From positions 868,001 through 932,000 of the forward strand of contig JACOEK010000001.1 of assembly GCA_024998595.1 (NCBI GenBank): DNA of 64,000 bases, written 5' to 3'. This DNA is from Nitrospira sp. (GTDB lineage: Bacteria > Nitrospirota > Nitrospiria > Nitrospirales > Nitrospiraceae). Each line of letters starts with the position of its first letter. The stretch's first letter is position 1. A program made the position numbers and the translations under genes. Below are positions 1-8,948 of this stretch, piece by piece. The notes under the pieces were generated by a model. The model saw nothing but the letters and a program-made list of their open reading frames with translations. It was not told the origin of the DNA and did no database searches.

Positions 1-572
1 ATCTGCGGGAGCTTCGAACGCATCCGAATTGCGAGCCTGTCGAGGACCAGATTGCGGATAGTTTGGAAATATTGGCGCAAGTACTTCAGCGCGTGCGCAG
101 CCTGGCCTTGGATTTACGGCCATCTTTGCTCGATGAACTAGGTTTGGTGCCCGCGCTCAGATGGTATGTCGGCAGGCAAGCAGAACGCGCGGGCTGGCAA
201 TTGAAATTTTCTGCAGAGGGAGTGACCGACAGGCCCTCGCCTGAGATCGAGATTGCCTGTTTTCGGCTTGCACAAGAGGCTTTGACCAATGTCGTGCGGC
301 ACTCTCAGGCAAACAAGGTGGAGGTGCTCCTGGAGCGGTCTCCGAAAGAGTTGACGTTGGTGATTCGCGACAATGGAATCGGGTTCGATCAAGAGGCGGT
401 CCGATCCGGGGCGAGAGTCGGTACCAGCGTCGGACTGTCCGGGATGGAAGAGCGGGTTCAGCTTGTCGGTGGAACGATCAGCATCGAATCAACTCAGTCC
501 GTAGGCACCGAAATTCGTGCTTCCTTTCCGGACGGTACCTCGTCCCAAGGCACCAAGGACTCATTGACATGA
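1..572 (+). CDS. NarL-family sensor histidine kinase, C-terminal part (cut by window edge)
   Basis: The reading frame is open to the left edge, so the sensor and most of the dimerisation domain lie outside. What remains is the end of the DHp domain (LRPSLLDELGLVPAL) and a HATPase_c domain with N box (EALTNVVRHS), G1 box (DNGIGF) and G2 box (VGLSGMEERV). This arrangement is typical of NarX/DegS/LiaS-type kinases, which phosphorylate NarL/LuxR-type regulators. The stop codon overlaps the start of the next gene (ATGA at 569-572), so the pair is translationally coupled and the downstream regulator is its likely partner. The signal sensed cannot be deduced from this fragment. Confidence 0.9.
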   Translation, partial: LRELRTHPNCEPVEDQIADSLEILAQVLQRVRSLALDLRPSLLDELGLVPALRWYVGRQAERAGWQLKFSAEGVTDRPSPEIEIACFRLAQEALTNVVRHSQANKVEVLLERSPKELTLVIRDNGIGFDQEAVRSGARVGTSVGLSGMEERVQLVGGTISIESTQSVGTEIRASFPDGTSSQGTKDSLT

Positions 573-1222
573 AGAAAATCAAAGTATTGCTGGCAGAGGA
601 TCATACATTGGTGCGGGCGGGATTCCGGGCTCTACTGGAGAAACTGGAGGGAATTCAGGTCATTGGGGAAGTGAGTGATGGTCGAGATGCGCTAAGGGTA
701 TCGAAGGAACTGGAGCCTGAAGTGGTCTTGATGGATATCGCCATGTCCGGCATGAACGGTCTTGAGGCCACGAGCCGAATGCGACAGGAGTGTCCGAGGA
801 CGAAGGTTCTGATGCTCACCATGTATACGAACGAAGAGTACCTGAAAGAAGCCCTGCGAGCCGGTGCGTCCGGGTACCTCCTCAAGGATGCGGATCGTTC
901 GGAATTGGAACTGGCAATCAAGGCTGTCTGTCGTGGAGAGACCTATTTGACTCCCGCCATGGCCAAATTCACCCTGGACGCATATTGTCGGCAGGATGAT
1001 GCATCGAGCAGTCCCCTAGGGAAGCTCACCGGACGTCAACGTGAAATCCTCCAATTGATCGCTGAGGGTTGTTCGACCAAACAAATTGCCCACCGCCTCG
1101 ATCTGAGCGTCAAAACTGTGGAAACCCATCGCGCCCAGCTGATGGAACGTCTGGAGATTCACGATGTGCCCGGCCTTGTGCGGCTGGCAATCAGAACGGG
1201 TTTAGTTCGGTCAGATACATGA
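569..1222 (+). CDS. NarL/LuxR-type response regulator
   Basis: 217 residues: an N-terminal receiver (acidic pocket AEDH near residue 10, phospho-acceptor Asp56 in VVLMDI, Lys in YLLKDAD) and a C-terminal LuxR-type helix-turn-helix (LTGRQREILQLIAEG, then KTVETHRAQLMERL). Family knowledge makes it a DNA-binding transcription regulator activated by phosphorylation. Its start overlaps the stop of the preceding kinase by four bases, which marks the two as a cognate pair in one operon. The 210 bases downstream contain no obvious partner gene, so its targets are unknown. Confidence 0.95.
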   Translation: MKKIKVLLAEDHTLVRAGFRALLEKLEGIQVIGEVSDGRDALRVSKELEPEVVLMDIAMSGMNGLEATSRMRQECPRTKVLMLTMYTNEEYLKEALRAGASGYLLKDADRSELELAIKAVCRGETYLTPAMAKFTLDAYCRQDDASSSPLGKLTGRQREILQLIAEGCSTKQIAHRLDLSVKTVETHRAQLMERLEIHDVPGLVRLAIRTGLVRSDT

Positions 1223-1433
1223 ATGATAACAAGTGGTTAGATTGATTCACCTGCCCCGTTTTTTAGCCTTCTGATCAGGAATAATATTCAAGGATTCAGG
1301 GAATCCCCTATTACCCCTAGACGTGCGGTATGCGATAGTTGCGCTGCTTCACGGGGGTTCGTTCCTTGTCTATCATGGCTGAATATTCGCCATACCAAAC
1401 TCATCCGTTGATCCTTCCACATCGGGTCGTTCT

Positions 1434-2534
1434 ATGAAAAAAATTCGCCTGGGTGTCCTTGGCACAGGGGCATTTGCTGAAGCGTGTCACGTGCCGGGTT
1501 TGCAATCGCATCCTGACGCGGAGGTGGTCGTCCTGTGCGGACGAAACTTGGCACGCACTCGAGCCATGGCCGAGCGACTCGGGGTCCCGGAATTTTCGCT
1601 GGATTACGAACAGGTCTGTGCGCGGACAGACATCGACGCGATTACCATCGCGACTCCGAACGTTGCTCATGCCATTCAGTCAAAGGCCGCTTTTGCAGCA
1701 GGCAAACATGTCTTTTGTGAAAAGCCGCTGGCGATGAATGTGCATGAAGCTGTTGAAATGGTGCGGGACGCGGAGCGAAGTCATGCCATACACCAAGTGG
1801 CATTCACATACCGGTATCTGTATGGCGTGCAGGAGTTGAAACGCCGGCTGATGAAAGGCGACATCGGAGAACCGTACCACGTGCGAGTGCAGTACGCGTC
1901 CTGGGAAGGTGTGAAGCCGGATACGAAAATTGGCTTTCGCGAGAAACGAGACTGTGCGGGCGCCGGAATTTTGTATGACGTCGGGTCCCACCTGTTCGAC
2001 CTCATCGGATTTATTGTTGGGCCGATCGAAGCCGTAGCGGGCAGTACCTTATTGATCCCGCGCGAGCGGATCGATCACAGGACCGGTGTGCTGGCTCAGG
2101 TAGAAACCGATGATATCGCGTCGGCGTGGTTTGTGTGCCGGGACGGGATTCAGGGCCATCTATTCGCAAGCCGTGCAACGCCTAACTCAGGAGATAAAGC
2201 CTATATCGAGGTGGTGGGGCGGGAAGGGGCGTTGCGGGCCTCCTTGAGCCGTGGCTCGATAGACATGTTACGGGTCTCTCGTTCTACACATCCAGAGTGG
2301 GAGCTTGTGCCGTTGCCGGCGGAGGCCTCCACCGGGACACCCCATTGCCTTGGGGCGATGATGCGGAGTTTTGTGGATGCCTGCATACGAGGAAGATTGA
2401 ACAGCGACCTCGATGCTTCTTTTTACGACGGCCTCGCTGTGCAGAGGACAATGGATGCGGTGCAGGAATCCGCTTGTCGGCCCCACTGGATTCCCCTGGA
2501 AGCCGGCATCCGCTGTCATGTGTCGGACGAGTAA
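1434..2534 (+). CDS. Gfo/Idh/MocA-family NAD(P)-dependent oxidoreductase
   Basis: 366 residues. The N-terminal Rossmann fold begins GVLGTGAFAE, and the family's conserved EKP motif is present (FCEKPLAMN), its Lys being the usual catalytic residue. The C-terminal half matches the alpha/beta sugar-binding part of the family. Members oxidise or reduce sugars and sugar nucleotides, for example at C3 or C4 of UDP-sugars. It precedes glycosyltransferases and an O-antigen-type exporter on the same strand, so a role in making an unusual sugar for that glycan is likely, but the substrate is inference. ATG start; the region upstream has no gene for 210 bases. Confidence 0.88.
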   Translation: MKKIRLGVLGTGAFAEACHVPGLQSHPDAEVVVLCGRNLARTRAMAERLGVPEFSLDYEQVCARTDIDAITIATPNVAHAIQSKAAFAAGKHVFCEKPLAMNVHEAVEMVRDAERSHAIHQVAFTYRYLYGVQELKRRLMKGDIGEPYHVRVQYASWEGVKPDTKIGFREKRDCAGAGILYDVGSHLFDLIGFIVGPIEAVAGSTLLIPRERIDHRTGVLAQVETDDIASAWFVCRDGIQGHLFASRATPNSGDKAYIEVVGREGALRASLSRGSIDMLRVSRSTHPEWELVPLPAEASTGTPHCLGAMMRSFVDACIRGRLNSDLDASFYDGLAVQRTMDAVQESACRPHWIPLEAGIRCHVSDE

Positions 2535-2712
2535 GTGCCTAGATCGCGTACCCTCAGAATCTTTCTAGCTACACCGTGACGACATATATGATTCTTCAAT
2601 CAGGGAGAAACGTGAGTTGTAATTTTATCTCGAGTAGCGGGGTCCTGAGAGTATCACGCAGACGTTCAACAACGCCTTCAGGATGTCGAGATTTAGGGAG
2701 GTGAACGTCCTT

Positions 2713-4005
2713 ATGAATTACGATTCGGCTTCAGTTCATCAAGGACAGGGTTTGAATACCATGGAGAGTCCCTCTCCTGAGCGTCCGCTCGTAAGTGTGG
2801 TGATCCCGACCTACAAACGTGCGCATCTTCTCAGAAAGGCTATTCAGTCCGCCCTCGCACAAGAGCAGGCCGGGGAGCTATTTGAGATGGAGATTATCGT
2901 GGTCGATGATTGTTCTCCCGACGATACGGCCAAGGTCGTGGCTGAATTCCCGGGGGTTCAATATCTCAGACTGCCTGAGAATCGCGGTGCATCCGGGGCA
3001 CGGAATGCAGGAATTAAGCGCGCAAAAGGAAAGTATATTGCCCTGTTGGACGATGATGACGAGTTTCTCACCCACAAATTGATGGTGCAGGTCCCGCTCT
3101 TGGAAGCGCATCCGGAAATCGGCGTGTTGTATGGACAGAGCGTGGTGACGGGAGGAGAAACGCCGTTATTGCTCTGGCCTCAGTGGGGGCCGTCAGGCAA
3201 TGTGTTTGAGGAGTTTGTCACGACAACCGATGATTTTCTACATCCCCCGACCTGGCTGGTCCGACGCGAGCTGTTTGAGCAAGCAGGTTTTTTCGATGAG
3301 AGCAAGGCTGGAATGGAACACTATGACATGGCGCTTCGTATTGCCGCGCTTACTCAATGGATGTTTCTCCCAGGCGGACCAGTTGCCCGCGGTCGCTATT
3401 CTCAACAAGGGCTTTGGTATAGCACCATCGCAAATGGCACCAATGAACAGCAATTGCCGATGATTGTGGAAGCAGCCCTGTCACGCCTGCCTGCCACCGC
3501 CGATGCTGATCGTATTCGCAGGAAGGCAAGAGCGGCCGTCTGTGCCAGTATTGCCCATCAGCGTTGGTGGGCCGGCGGCGGCCTGGAACCGACCAAGGCT
3601 CATTTGCTGAAGGCCGTGCGCGAGGCCTCCTGGTTACTTCAGGAGGCAGTAGTTGTTGAATGGTTGAGACGTATTGCCAGTAGCCTCGCGCTGTCTTCGG
3701 CTCATCCTGTCTCAGCTGTGAAGACATTCTGGAGAGAGATCACGAATGCAGCTGCAGATGGAGAGGCGGCTCACACCGGTTCATCCCGTCGACTGTTGGG
3801 AGAATTGCTTGAGGCGGCTGCGATCAGTATGAAACGTGGTTCTCCAAGAATGGCCCCGCTCGTGGCCGTCAGTGCCCTGATGAATGATCCCGGCTACTGG
3901 GCGCAGCCCGCTCGCCTCTATTCGCTCTACCGCGCGTGGACTCAGGATCCCGCTACGACGGCAGACGAACGAGAAACTCCTTGCCGTGTTCGCCGAGGCC
4001 CTTGA
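2713..4005 (+). CDS. Family 2 glycosyltransferase
   Basis: About 430 residues from the ATG at 2713, which follows GGAGGTG at 2696-2702; an in-frame codon at 2683 is possible but has no better ribosome site. The GT-A fold is clear: VSVVIPTYKR at the start of the domain, VDDCSPDD, then a run of Asp (LLDDDDEF) serving as the metal/nucleotide-sugar DxD motif. The last roughly 200 residues are helical and lack a known domain. It acts in the cytoplasm, adding a sugar to a glycan acceptor; donor and acceptor are unknown. It is followed after 13 bases by a second GT2 gene, so both probably work on the same exported polysaccharide. Confidence 0.9.
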   Translation: MNYDSASVHQGQGLNTMESPSPERPLVSVVIPTYKRAHLLRKAIQSALAQEQAGELFEMEIIVVDDCSPDDTAKVVAEFPGVQYLRLPENRGASGARNAGIKRAKGKYIALLDDDDEFLTHKLMVQVPLLEAHPEIGVLYGQSVVTGGETPLLLWPQWGPSGNVFEEFVTTTDDFLHPPTWLVRRELFEQAGFFDESKAGMEHYDMALRIAALTQWMFLPGGPVARGRYSQQGLWYSTIANGTNEQQLPMIVEAALSRLPATADADRIRRKARAAVCASIAHQRWWAGGGLEPTKAHLLKAVREASWLLQEAVVVEWLRRIASSLALSSAHPVSAVKTFWREITNAAADGEAAHTGSSRRLLGELLEAAAISMKRGSPRMAPLVAVSALMNDPGYWAQPARLYSLYRAWTQDPATTADERETPCRVRRGP

Positions 4006-4018
4006 AGTCGGAAGAGCC

Positions 4019-4894
4019 ATGACACTCAGCATTATCATTCCATGCCGGAATGCAGCCCGTACGATCGACGAGACGCTCCAGGCGCTCGCTGCCCAGACCT
4101 GGCCAGGGGCCTGGGAAGTCATTGTCGCGGACAATGGCTCAACCGACGACCTGGCGAAGGTCGTTGCCAGGCATATTCCTCGGATGCCAGGTCTTCGCCT
4201 CATTGACGCCTCAGGACGACGAGGCGCGTCCTATGCACGAAATGTAGGGGTCAGGGCGGCAACCGGTGAGGGAATTCTATTTTGTGATGCGGACGATGTT
4301 CCGGCCCCCGGATGGGCGGTCTCAATGGAAGCGGCATTACGGGTGCATGGGTTCGTCGCTTCCCGTCTGGAGTTCGAAAAACTCAATAGCCAGGCAGTTC
4401 GATCGGCACGCGGCTGCACGCAGGTCACTGGACTCCAACAGTTCCGGTTTTTGCCCTACCCGCATGCAGGTTCGGGAACCCTTGGCATCACAAGAGCGTT
4501 GCATGATGCTGTGGCTGGATTTGATGAAACCATTCCGATTTGTGAAGACATCGATTACTGTATGCGAGTGCAGCAAAAAGGGGTGAGGCTGGAATTTGTT
4601 CCGGACGCAGTACTTCATTGCCGTCTTCGAGCAAGTAAGAAGGGTGTCTATGCGCAAGCCTCGCAGTACGCGGAGTACGAGGTATACCTCTATAAAAAAT
4701 ATGGGGCCGGCTATCTGTGGGAATGGTGGCGCTGGCGTAAGTACGGGCAGGCTTGGCGTGCCCTTCTAGGACGCATGTTGGAGTTGCTTCGTACGCCAGA
4801 AGGCAAGACGATGTTGGCCTGGCGCCTGGGCCGTTTGATGGGCCTGCTTAAGGGAAGTGTCCGATTCGGGGCACCCCCAGTGATGGTTGAATAA
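4019..4894 (+). CDS. Family 2 glycosyltransferase
   Basis: 291 residues starting at the ATG at 4019 (MTLSIIIPCRN), which places the start right at the GT-A fold; longer in-frame starts overlap the preceding gene and are rejected. Motifs: SIIIPCRNAA, ADNGSTDD and the DxD region FCDADDVPAP, followed by a GT2-type acceptor segment (ICEDIDYCMRVQQKG). It probably transfers one sugar in the same surface glycan as its neighbour. The next gene begins 1 base after this stop. The C-terminal tail is Arg/Lys/Trp-rich (WEWWRWRKYGQAW), which may hold it to the membrane face. Confidence 0.9.
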   Translation: MTLSIIIPCRNAARTIDETLQALAAQTWPGAWEVIVADNGSTDDLAKVVARHIPRMPGLRLIDASGRRGASYARNVGVRAATGEGILFCDADDVPAPGWAVSMEAALRVHGFVASRLEFEKLNSQAVRSARGCTQVTGLQQFRFLPYPHAGSGTLGITRALHDAVAGFDETIPICEDIDYCMRVQQKGVRLEFVPDAVLHCRLRASKKGVYAQASQYAEYEVYLYKKYGAGYLWEWWRWRKYGQAWRALLGRMLELLRTPEGKTMLAWRLGRLMGLLKGSVRFGAPPVMVE

Positions 4895-4895
4895 C

Positions 4896-5642
4896 ATGGA
4901 AATCCGTTCCATGAATCCTCAATCTCTTCTGTCTGCCTCAGTGAGAAAGGTGTTGGGGAGCCTGACTCATGTCGTCACCACTCAAACGGTCTTGTCTCTG
5001 ACGTTCGACGACGGACCGGATCCCGAAAACACTCCTCAAGTGTTGACTCTCCTGGAAAAGTACCAGGCTCGCGGCACATTTTTTATGGTGGGGCGAGCCG
5101 CTGCAACCCACCCCGACCTGGTGCGACGGATTGCAGCAGGAGGACACGCAATCGGTATTCACTCCTGGGATCATCGGGCATTTCCCGGACTGTCGAGCCG
5201 AGAACGCCGCTGGCAAATCCGAGAATGCGAACGTGCGCTCCAGCCATATGTGAGCCCATTGTTTCGTCCCCCTTATGGTGAACAAACCGTCATGTCTCGC
5301 CTGGAGGCGTTCGTGATGGGCTACGAGGTTGTGGGATGGAATTTGAACAGCGGGGATTGGTACGAATCCCAGCCCTCGGTCATGAGCAAATACCTCTTGG
5401 AAATGGTGGCGCCAGGCGGAATCGTCCTCTTCCACGACACGCTGTACGACAAGGGAGCGCCTGCTCACGGGGTCGACCCGGAACATACCTCGTGGCCGGA
5501 CCGTCAAGCCATGCTCGGCGCATTGGAGATGGTACTTGATCGGTTGTGCGGGACCTATCAGTTTGTGACTGTGCCGGAATTGCTCCAGGCTGGAAGGCCC
5601 AGGCGCTCATTTTGGTTTAAACCGTCCCTGGCGACTGCCTGA
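4896..5642 (+). CDS. NodB-type polysaccharide deacetylase
   Basis: 248 residues from the ATG at 4896; ATG 4911 is an alternative. NodB homology motifs are all visible: motif 1 LTFDDGPDP (catalytic base and metal Asp), motif 2 HSWDH (zinc His pair), motif 3 FRPPYGE, and a later LFHDT segment with the His of motif 5. Such enzymes remove N- or O-acetyl groups from sugars in carbohydrate polymers. No signal peptide is evident, so it may act in the cytoplasm on lipid-linked sugars before export. It sits tightly between glycosyltransferase genes and the ABC exporter, consistent with tailoring of the same glycan. Confidence 0.92.
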   Translation: MEIRSMNPQSLLSASVRKVLGSLTHVVTTQTVLSLTFDDGPDPENTPQVLTLLEKYQARGTFFMVGRAAATHPDLVRRIAAGGHAIGIHSWDHRAFPGLSSRERRWQIRECERALQPYVSPLFRPPYGEQTVMSRLEAFVMGYEVVGWNLNSGDWYESQPSVMSKYLLEMVAPGGIVLFHDTLYDKGAPAHGVDPEHTSWPDRQAMLGALEMVLDRLCGTYQFVTVPELLQAGRPRRSFWFKPSLATA

Positions 5643-5683
5643 AGATCCATCCAATAACGGCACCACATGAAAGAGACCTGGTT

Positions 5684-6499
5684 ATGAGTAGTGTGGCGGT
5701 GGTTGTGCCGGGATACAACCGAGCGGAGTTTACCGAGGATGAGGACATTTCCTTCCGGCATTTGGAGCATTACCTCGGCCGGTATGACAAATTCCTCGTC
5801 GTCCCGCAAAGCCTGTCAATTGAGCGGCCCGGCTTTCATCTTCAGCGATTTTCGGATTCATATTTTGGGAGTGCCATCGCGAATGCGAGATTGATGCTGT
5901 CGCCGGCGTTTTATGAGGCATTTAAAGCGTATCGATATGTTTTGATCTATCAACTCGATGCGTTGGTATTTTCCGATCGATTGATGGAATGGTGCGCGAT
6001 GGATTGGGATTATGTGGGAGCCCCTTGGTTGCAGTGTGCCGATAGCCCGTGGGTCGGCGCTCCACGTGTAGGGAACGGCGGTTTCTCTCTGCGAAAGGTC
6101 TCCAGTTTTCTACGCGTCCTCTCCTCGGACGCCTATTGGGTGGACCCTGAAGTGTATTGGCAGCGGATTATCGCCGGGCGGTCCTGGTATGTGCGATCTG
6201 TCAACTTGCCGAGGAAATGGTATAAGCAAATCAAGCGGTTTAATAATGTGAAGCGGGAATTGGAAAGTTGGCATCTTCGGCCTGACGGAACAAAAAACGA
6301 AGATCATTTTTGGGCCGACGAGGCGGTGCGATATGATTCCCAGTTCAAGGTGGCGCCCTTTAATGTCGGATTAGATTTTGCTTTTGAAGTAGTCCCACGG
6401 CAGTGTTTTGAGCTCAATCAGCATCGCTTGCCGTTCGGCTGTCATGCATGGCCGCGATATGATCGGTCCTTCTGGGAGCCCTATCTCCTCAAATCGTGA
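5684..6499 (+). CDS. DUF5672-family protein (probable glycosyltransferase-like)
   Basis: 271 residues. The sequence has the DUF5672 pattern: VAVVVPGYN at the N terminus, YVLIYQLDALVF, WDYVGAPW and the hallmark GNGGFSLRK, then NEDHFW. These proteins occur in polysaccharide clusters and resemble GT-A glycosyltransferases, with the LDALV segment in the DxD position; activity of the family is inferred from context. The codons look AT-richer than those of its neighbours, which may mean later acquisition. GTG/ATG choice: ATG at 5684 directly follows the operon without a strong ribosome site. Confidence 0.75.
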   Translation: MSSVAVVVPGYNRAEFTEDEDISFRHLEHYLGRYDKFLVVPQSLSIERPGFHLQRFSDSYFGSAIANARLMLSPAFYEAFKAYRYVLIYQLDALVFSDRLMEWCAMDWDYVGAPWLQCADSPWVGAPRVGNGGFSLRKVSSFLRVLSSDAYWVDPEVYWQRIIAGRSWYVRSVNLPRKWYKQIKRFNNVKRELESWHLRPDGTKNEDHFWADEAVRYDSQFKVAPFNVGLDFAFEVVPRQCFELNQHRLPFGCHAWPRYDRSFWEPYLLKS

Positions 6500-6509
6500 G
6501 TGGATCCTG

Positions 6510-7400
6510 ATGACGATGAATGAGTTAGAAGCACCCCGTGCTTCGCGGTTGCCGGCGGGTACTCTCACGCCGGCCGCTCGAACGCCGACGGTTAAAATTC
6601 GCCCCAGTCGAGGACTGTTTCATCTGGATCTGCAGTCTGTCTGGCTGTATCGAGAATTGCTGGTATTTTTGGTCTGGCGGGATACAAAAGTCCGCTACAA
6701 ACAGGCCGTGATCGGGGCGGGATGGGCGGTGTTCCAGCCCCTCATTTCAATGCTGTTATTCACTCTGCTGTTCAGCTACTTAGCGAAGCTGCCGTCTGAT
6801 GGGATGCCGTATCCGCTGTTCGCCTACGCAGGCCTGCTTCCATGGAATTTCATCGCTCAGGCGACAAGCCGAAGTGGCACCAGTCTAGTGGGAGAATCCC
6901 ATCTCATCAGCAAGGTGTATTTTCCCCGCCTGATTATTCCGCTTGCCGCTGCATCGGCGCCTGCGGTTGATTTACTGTGCGCATTGATGATGATGATTCC
7001 GCTCATGCTGTGGTTCGGGGTCACGCCAGGCTGGCAGATCCTGTTCTTCCCGATTTTTCTTGTGATAGCGTTGCTCGCTGCTCTGGCCGTCAGCCTCTGG
7101 TTTTCGGCCTTACATGTCAAGTTTCGCGATGTCGGACATATCATCCCCTTCTTCGTACAGTTTTGGATGTTTGCTTCACCCGTGGTGTATCCCGTGAGTC
7201 TTATTCCGGAACGATGGCGGACCCTCTACAGCTTGAATCCCGCGGTTGGAGTCGTAGAGGGATTTCGCTGGAGCTTGCTGGGCCAACGTGCACCGTCGCT
7301 CGAGACGATTCTTCCGAGCGTGGGCATCGTCCTGATTCTGTTCGTGAGCGGGGTCGTCTATTTTAAGCGCATGGAACGCACCTTCGCGGACGTGATTTGA
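6510..7400 (+). CDS. wzm: ABC-2 type polysaccharide export permease (Wzm-like)
   Basis: 296 residues from the ATG at 6510; the longer frame upstream overlaps the preceding gene and is rejected. The protein has a cytoplasmic N terminus, then six hydrophobic segments typical of ABC2_membrane permeases (for example VIGAGWAVFQPLISMLLFTL region, and the final GIVLILFVSGVVYF). The WRDTKVRYKQ segment before the first helix is typical of O-antigen and teichoic-acid exporters of the Wzm/TagG/KpsM group. Its stop codon overlaps the ATPase gene start, so the two form one transporter moving a lipid-linked glycan across the inner membrane. Confidence 0.93.
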   Translation: MTMNELEAPRASRLPAGTLTPAARTPTVKIRPSRGLFHLDLQSVWLYRELLVFLVWRDTKVRYKQAVIGAGWAVFQPLISMLLFTLLFSYLAKLPSDGMPYPLFAYAGLLPWNFIAQATSRSGTSLVGESHLISKVYFPRLIIPLAAASAPAVDLLCALMMMIPLMLWFGVTPGWQILFFPIFLVIALLAALAVSLWFSALHVKFRDVGHIIPFFVQFWMFASPVVYPVSLIPERWRTLYSLNPAVGVVEGFRWSLLGQRAPSLETILPSVGIVLILFVSGVVYFKRMERTFADVI

Positions 7401-8659
7401 TGGCTGACATAGCAATTTCCGCACGACACGTCAGCAAAGAATATGTCATCGCAGGGATCAACCATGACACCCTGCGGGATCGGATCGCCTATACGTGCCG
7501 ATCTCTCCTGGGGCGACAGACCGAGAGAGGTGTCGTCCCACGAGCCTTTCAAGCCTTGAACGATGTCTCGTTCGATGTCATGGAAGGAGAGGTGCTAGGC
7601 GTGATCGGGCACAACGGGGCCGGGAAAAGCACCCTATTGAAGATTTTGTCCCGCATTACGGAACCAACAGGCGGAGAAGTGGATCTCTACGGGCGCGTGA
7701 CCTCGCTGTTGGAAGTGGGCACAGGATTTCATGCAGAACTCACGGGGCGCGAAAACGTGTACCTCAATGCCGCCATGCTGGGTATGCGCAAGGTGGATAT
7801 CGACAAGCGGTTCGACGCCATCGTGGAGTTTTCCGGCACCCAGCAATTTATCGATACCCCAGTGAAACGATATTCAAGCGGCATGTACGTGCGACTGGCT
7901 TTTTCGGTGGCGGCGCACCTTGATCCCGAAATTCTGATCGTGGATGAGGTGTTGTCGGTCGGCGACGGAGCCTTCCAGAAGAAGTGTTTGGGGAAAATGG
8001 ATGAGGTGCGGCGGGACGGACGTACCGTTATTCTTGTCAGTCACGATTTGCCGGTGGTGGCCAGCTTGTGCCAGCGGGCGATTTTGCTGCGCCAAGGACA
8101 GGTCGTGGGCGACGGGCAACCACAACAGATTATCGAGCAATACATGAGCGAGGCATTCACGGACTCTGGCATCTCGCTGGCTGATCGCACCGACCGCTAC
8201 ACCAAGGGCGAGCTTATGGTGCAGGCGATCGCCTTTTTGGACGAGAAGCTCAATCCGGTCCAGCCGGTGGTGTCAGGGCAGCATCTTGTCATTCGCGTCC
8301 ATTATCAGTGCCACGTCCGAAAAGTCTTCAAGGATATGCGGGTCATGATCGTGGTCAATCGAGATGAGCGCGCAGCATGTATTTTTTCAACGGATCTCGT
8401 GAGTCGAACGCCGTTAGATTTGGAAGGCAGCGGCTATGTGGATTTTCATGTTCCCCATCTGCCGTTATGCGGTGGGCGATACTTCCTCCATGCCGCCATT
8501 GAGAACAATACCCTGACGCAAGACTGGGTTCAGTATGCAGCCGAGCTGCAGGTGTTGGACGGAGACTATTACGGGACCGGCCGAATGTATCCGCATGATG
8601 GTTGGCGAGGAAAGGGCATGTTCGTCGATCACAGCTGGCGGTTCGAAAGAACATCCTGA
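7400..8659 (+). CDS. wzt: Polysaccharide export ATPase with C-terminal carbohydrate-binding domain (Wzt-like)
   Basis: 419 residues. ATPase motifs: Walker A GHNGAGKST, signature YSSGMYVRL, Walker B ILIVDEVLSVGD and the switch His in LVSHD. After about residue 250 there is an extra beta-rich domain of the Wzt_C type, which in family members binds the modified non-reducing end of the O-antigen and gives substrate selectivity. This suggests chain length is set by a terminal cap, and that an enzyme of the cluster may add it. ATG at 7400 overlaps the permease stop by one base, so production of both subunits is coupled. Confidence 0.94.
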   Translation: MADIAISARHVSKEYVIAGINHDTLRDRIAYTCRSLLGRQTERGVVPRAFQALNDVSFDVMEGEVLGVIGHNGAGKSTLLKILSRITEPTGGEVDLYGRVTSLLEVGTGFHAELTGRENVYLNAAMLGMRKVDIDKRFDAIVEFSGTQQFIDTPVKRYSSGMYVRLAFSVAAHLDPEILIVDEVLSVGDGAFQKKCLGKMDEVRRDGRTVILVSHDLPVVASLCQRAILLRQGQVVGDGQPQQIIEQYMSEAFTDSGISLADRTDRYTKGELMVQAIAFLDEKLNPVQPVVSGQHLVIRVHYQCHVRKVFKDMRVMIVVNRDERAACIFSTDLVSRTPLDLEGSGYVDFHVPHLPLCGGRYFLHAAIENNTLTQDWVQYAAELQVLDGDYYGTGRMYPHDGWRGKGMFVDHSWRFERTS

Positions 8660-8948
8660 ACAGGATCGTATGGTTGTCCCCCACAGCATCCTGCCACCTC
8701 GGTGATTTCATCCGGGTGAGATTTGTTTTCCCTACCAGGTTCAAGCCTCTTCCCTCGATCAGCGTTCCTCCACAAGCAGCACAATCTCTTAGCCGGCAGC
8801 CCTCGCCCTGAACCTTTCAAGTAGGGCCATAATAGGGCCGATTGTCAGGGGTTTACCTGATTTGTTCGGGGCGGTATCTTACGCCTGTTGTTCGACGACC
8901 GGATCGCGGAACGGTTGTCGATGTGAGGTATGAGAGGACGACTCGAGC
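8660..8948. other. Intergenic region between polysaccharide and signalling blocks
   Basis: No convincing reading frame, tRNA or transposon remnant is visible in these 289 bases. They contain two copies of the short phrase AGGGCC near 8823 and 8832 but no clear terminator. The promoter of the hybrid kinase should lie at the right end; I could not identify it. Confidence 0.4.

Noticed and set aside
1455-1477. TGGCAC followed by TTGC as a sigma-54 promoter
   Set aside because: Inside the coding part of the oxidoreductase gene and the spacing between the boxes is wrong.
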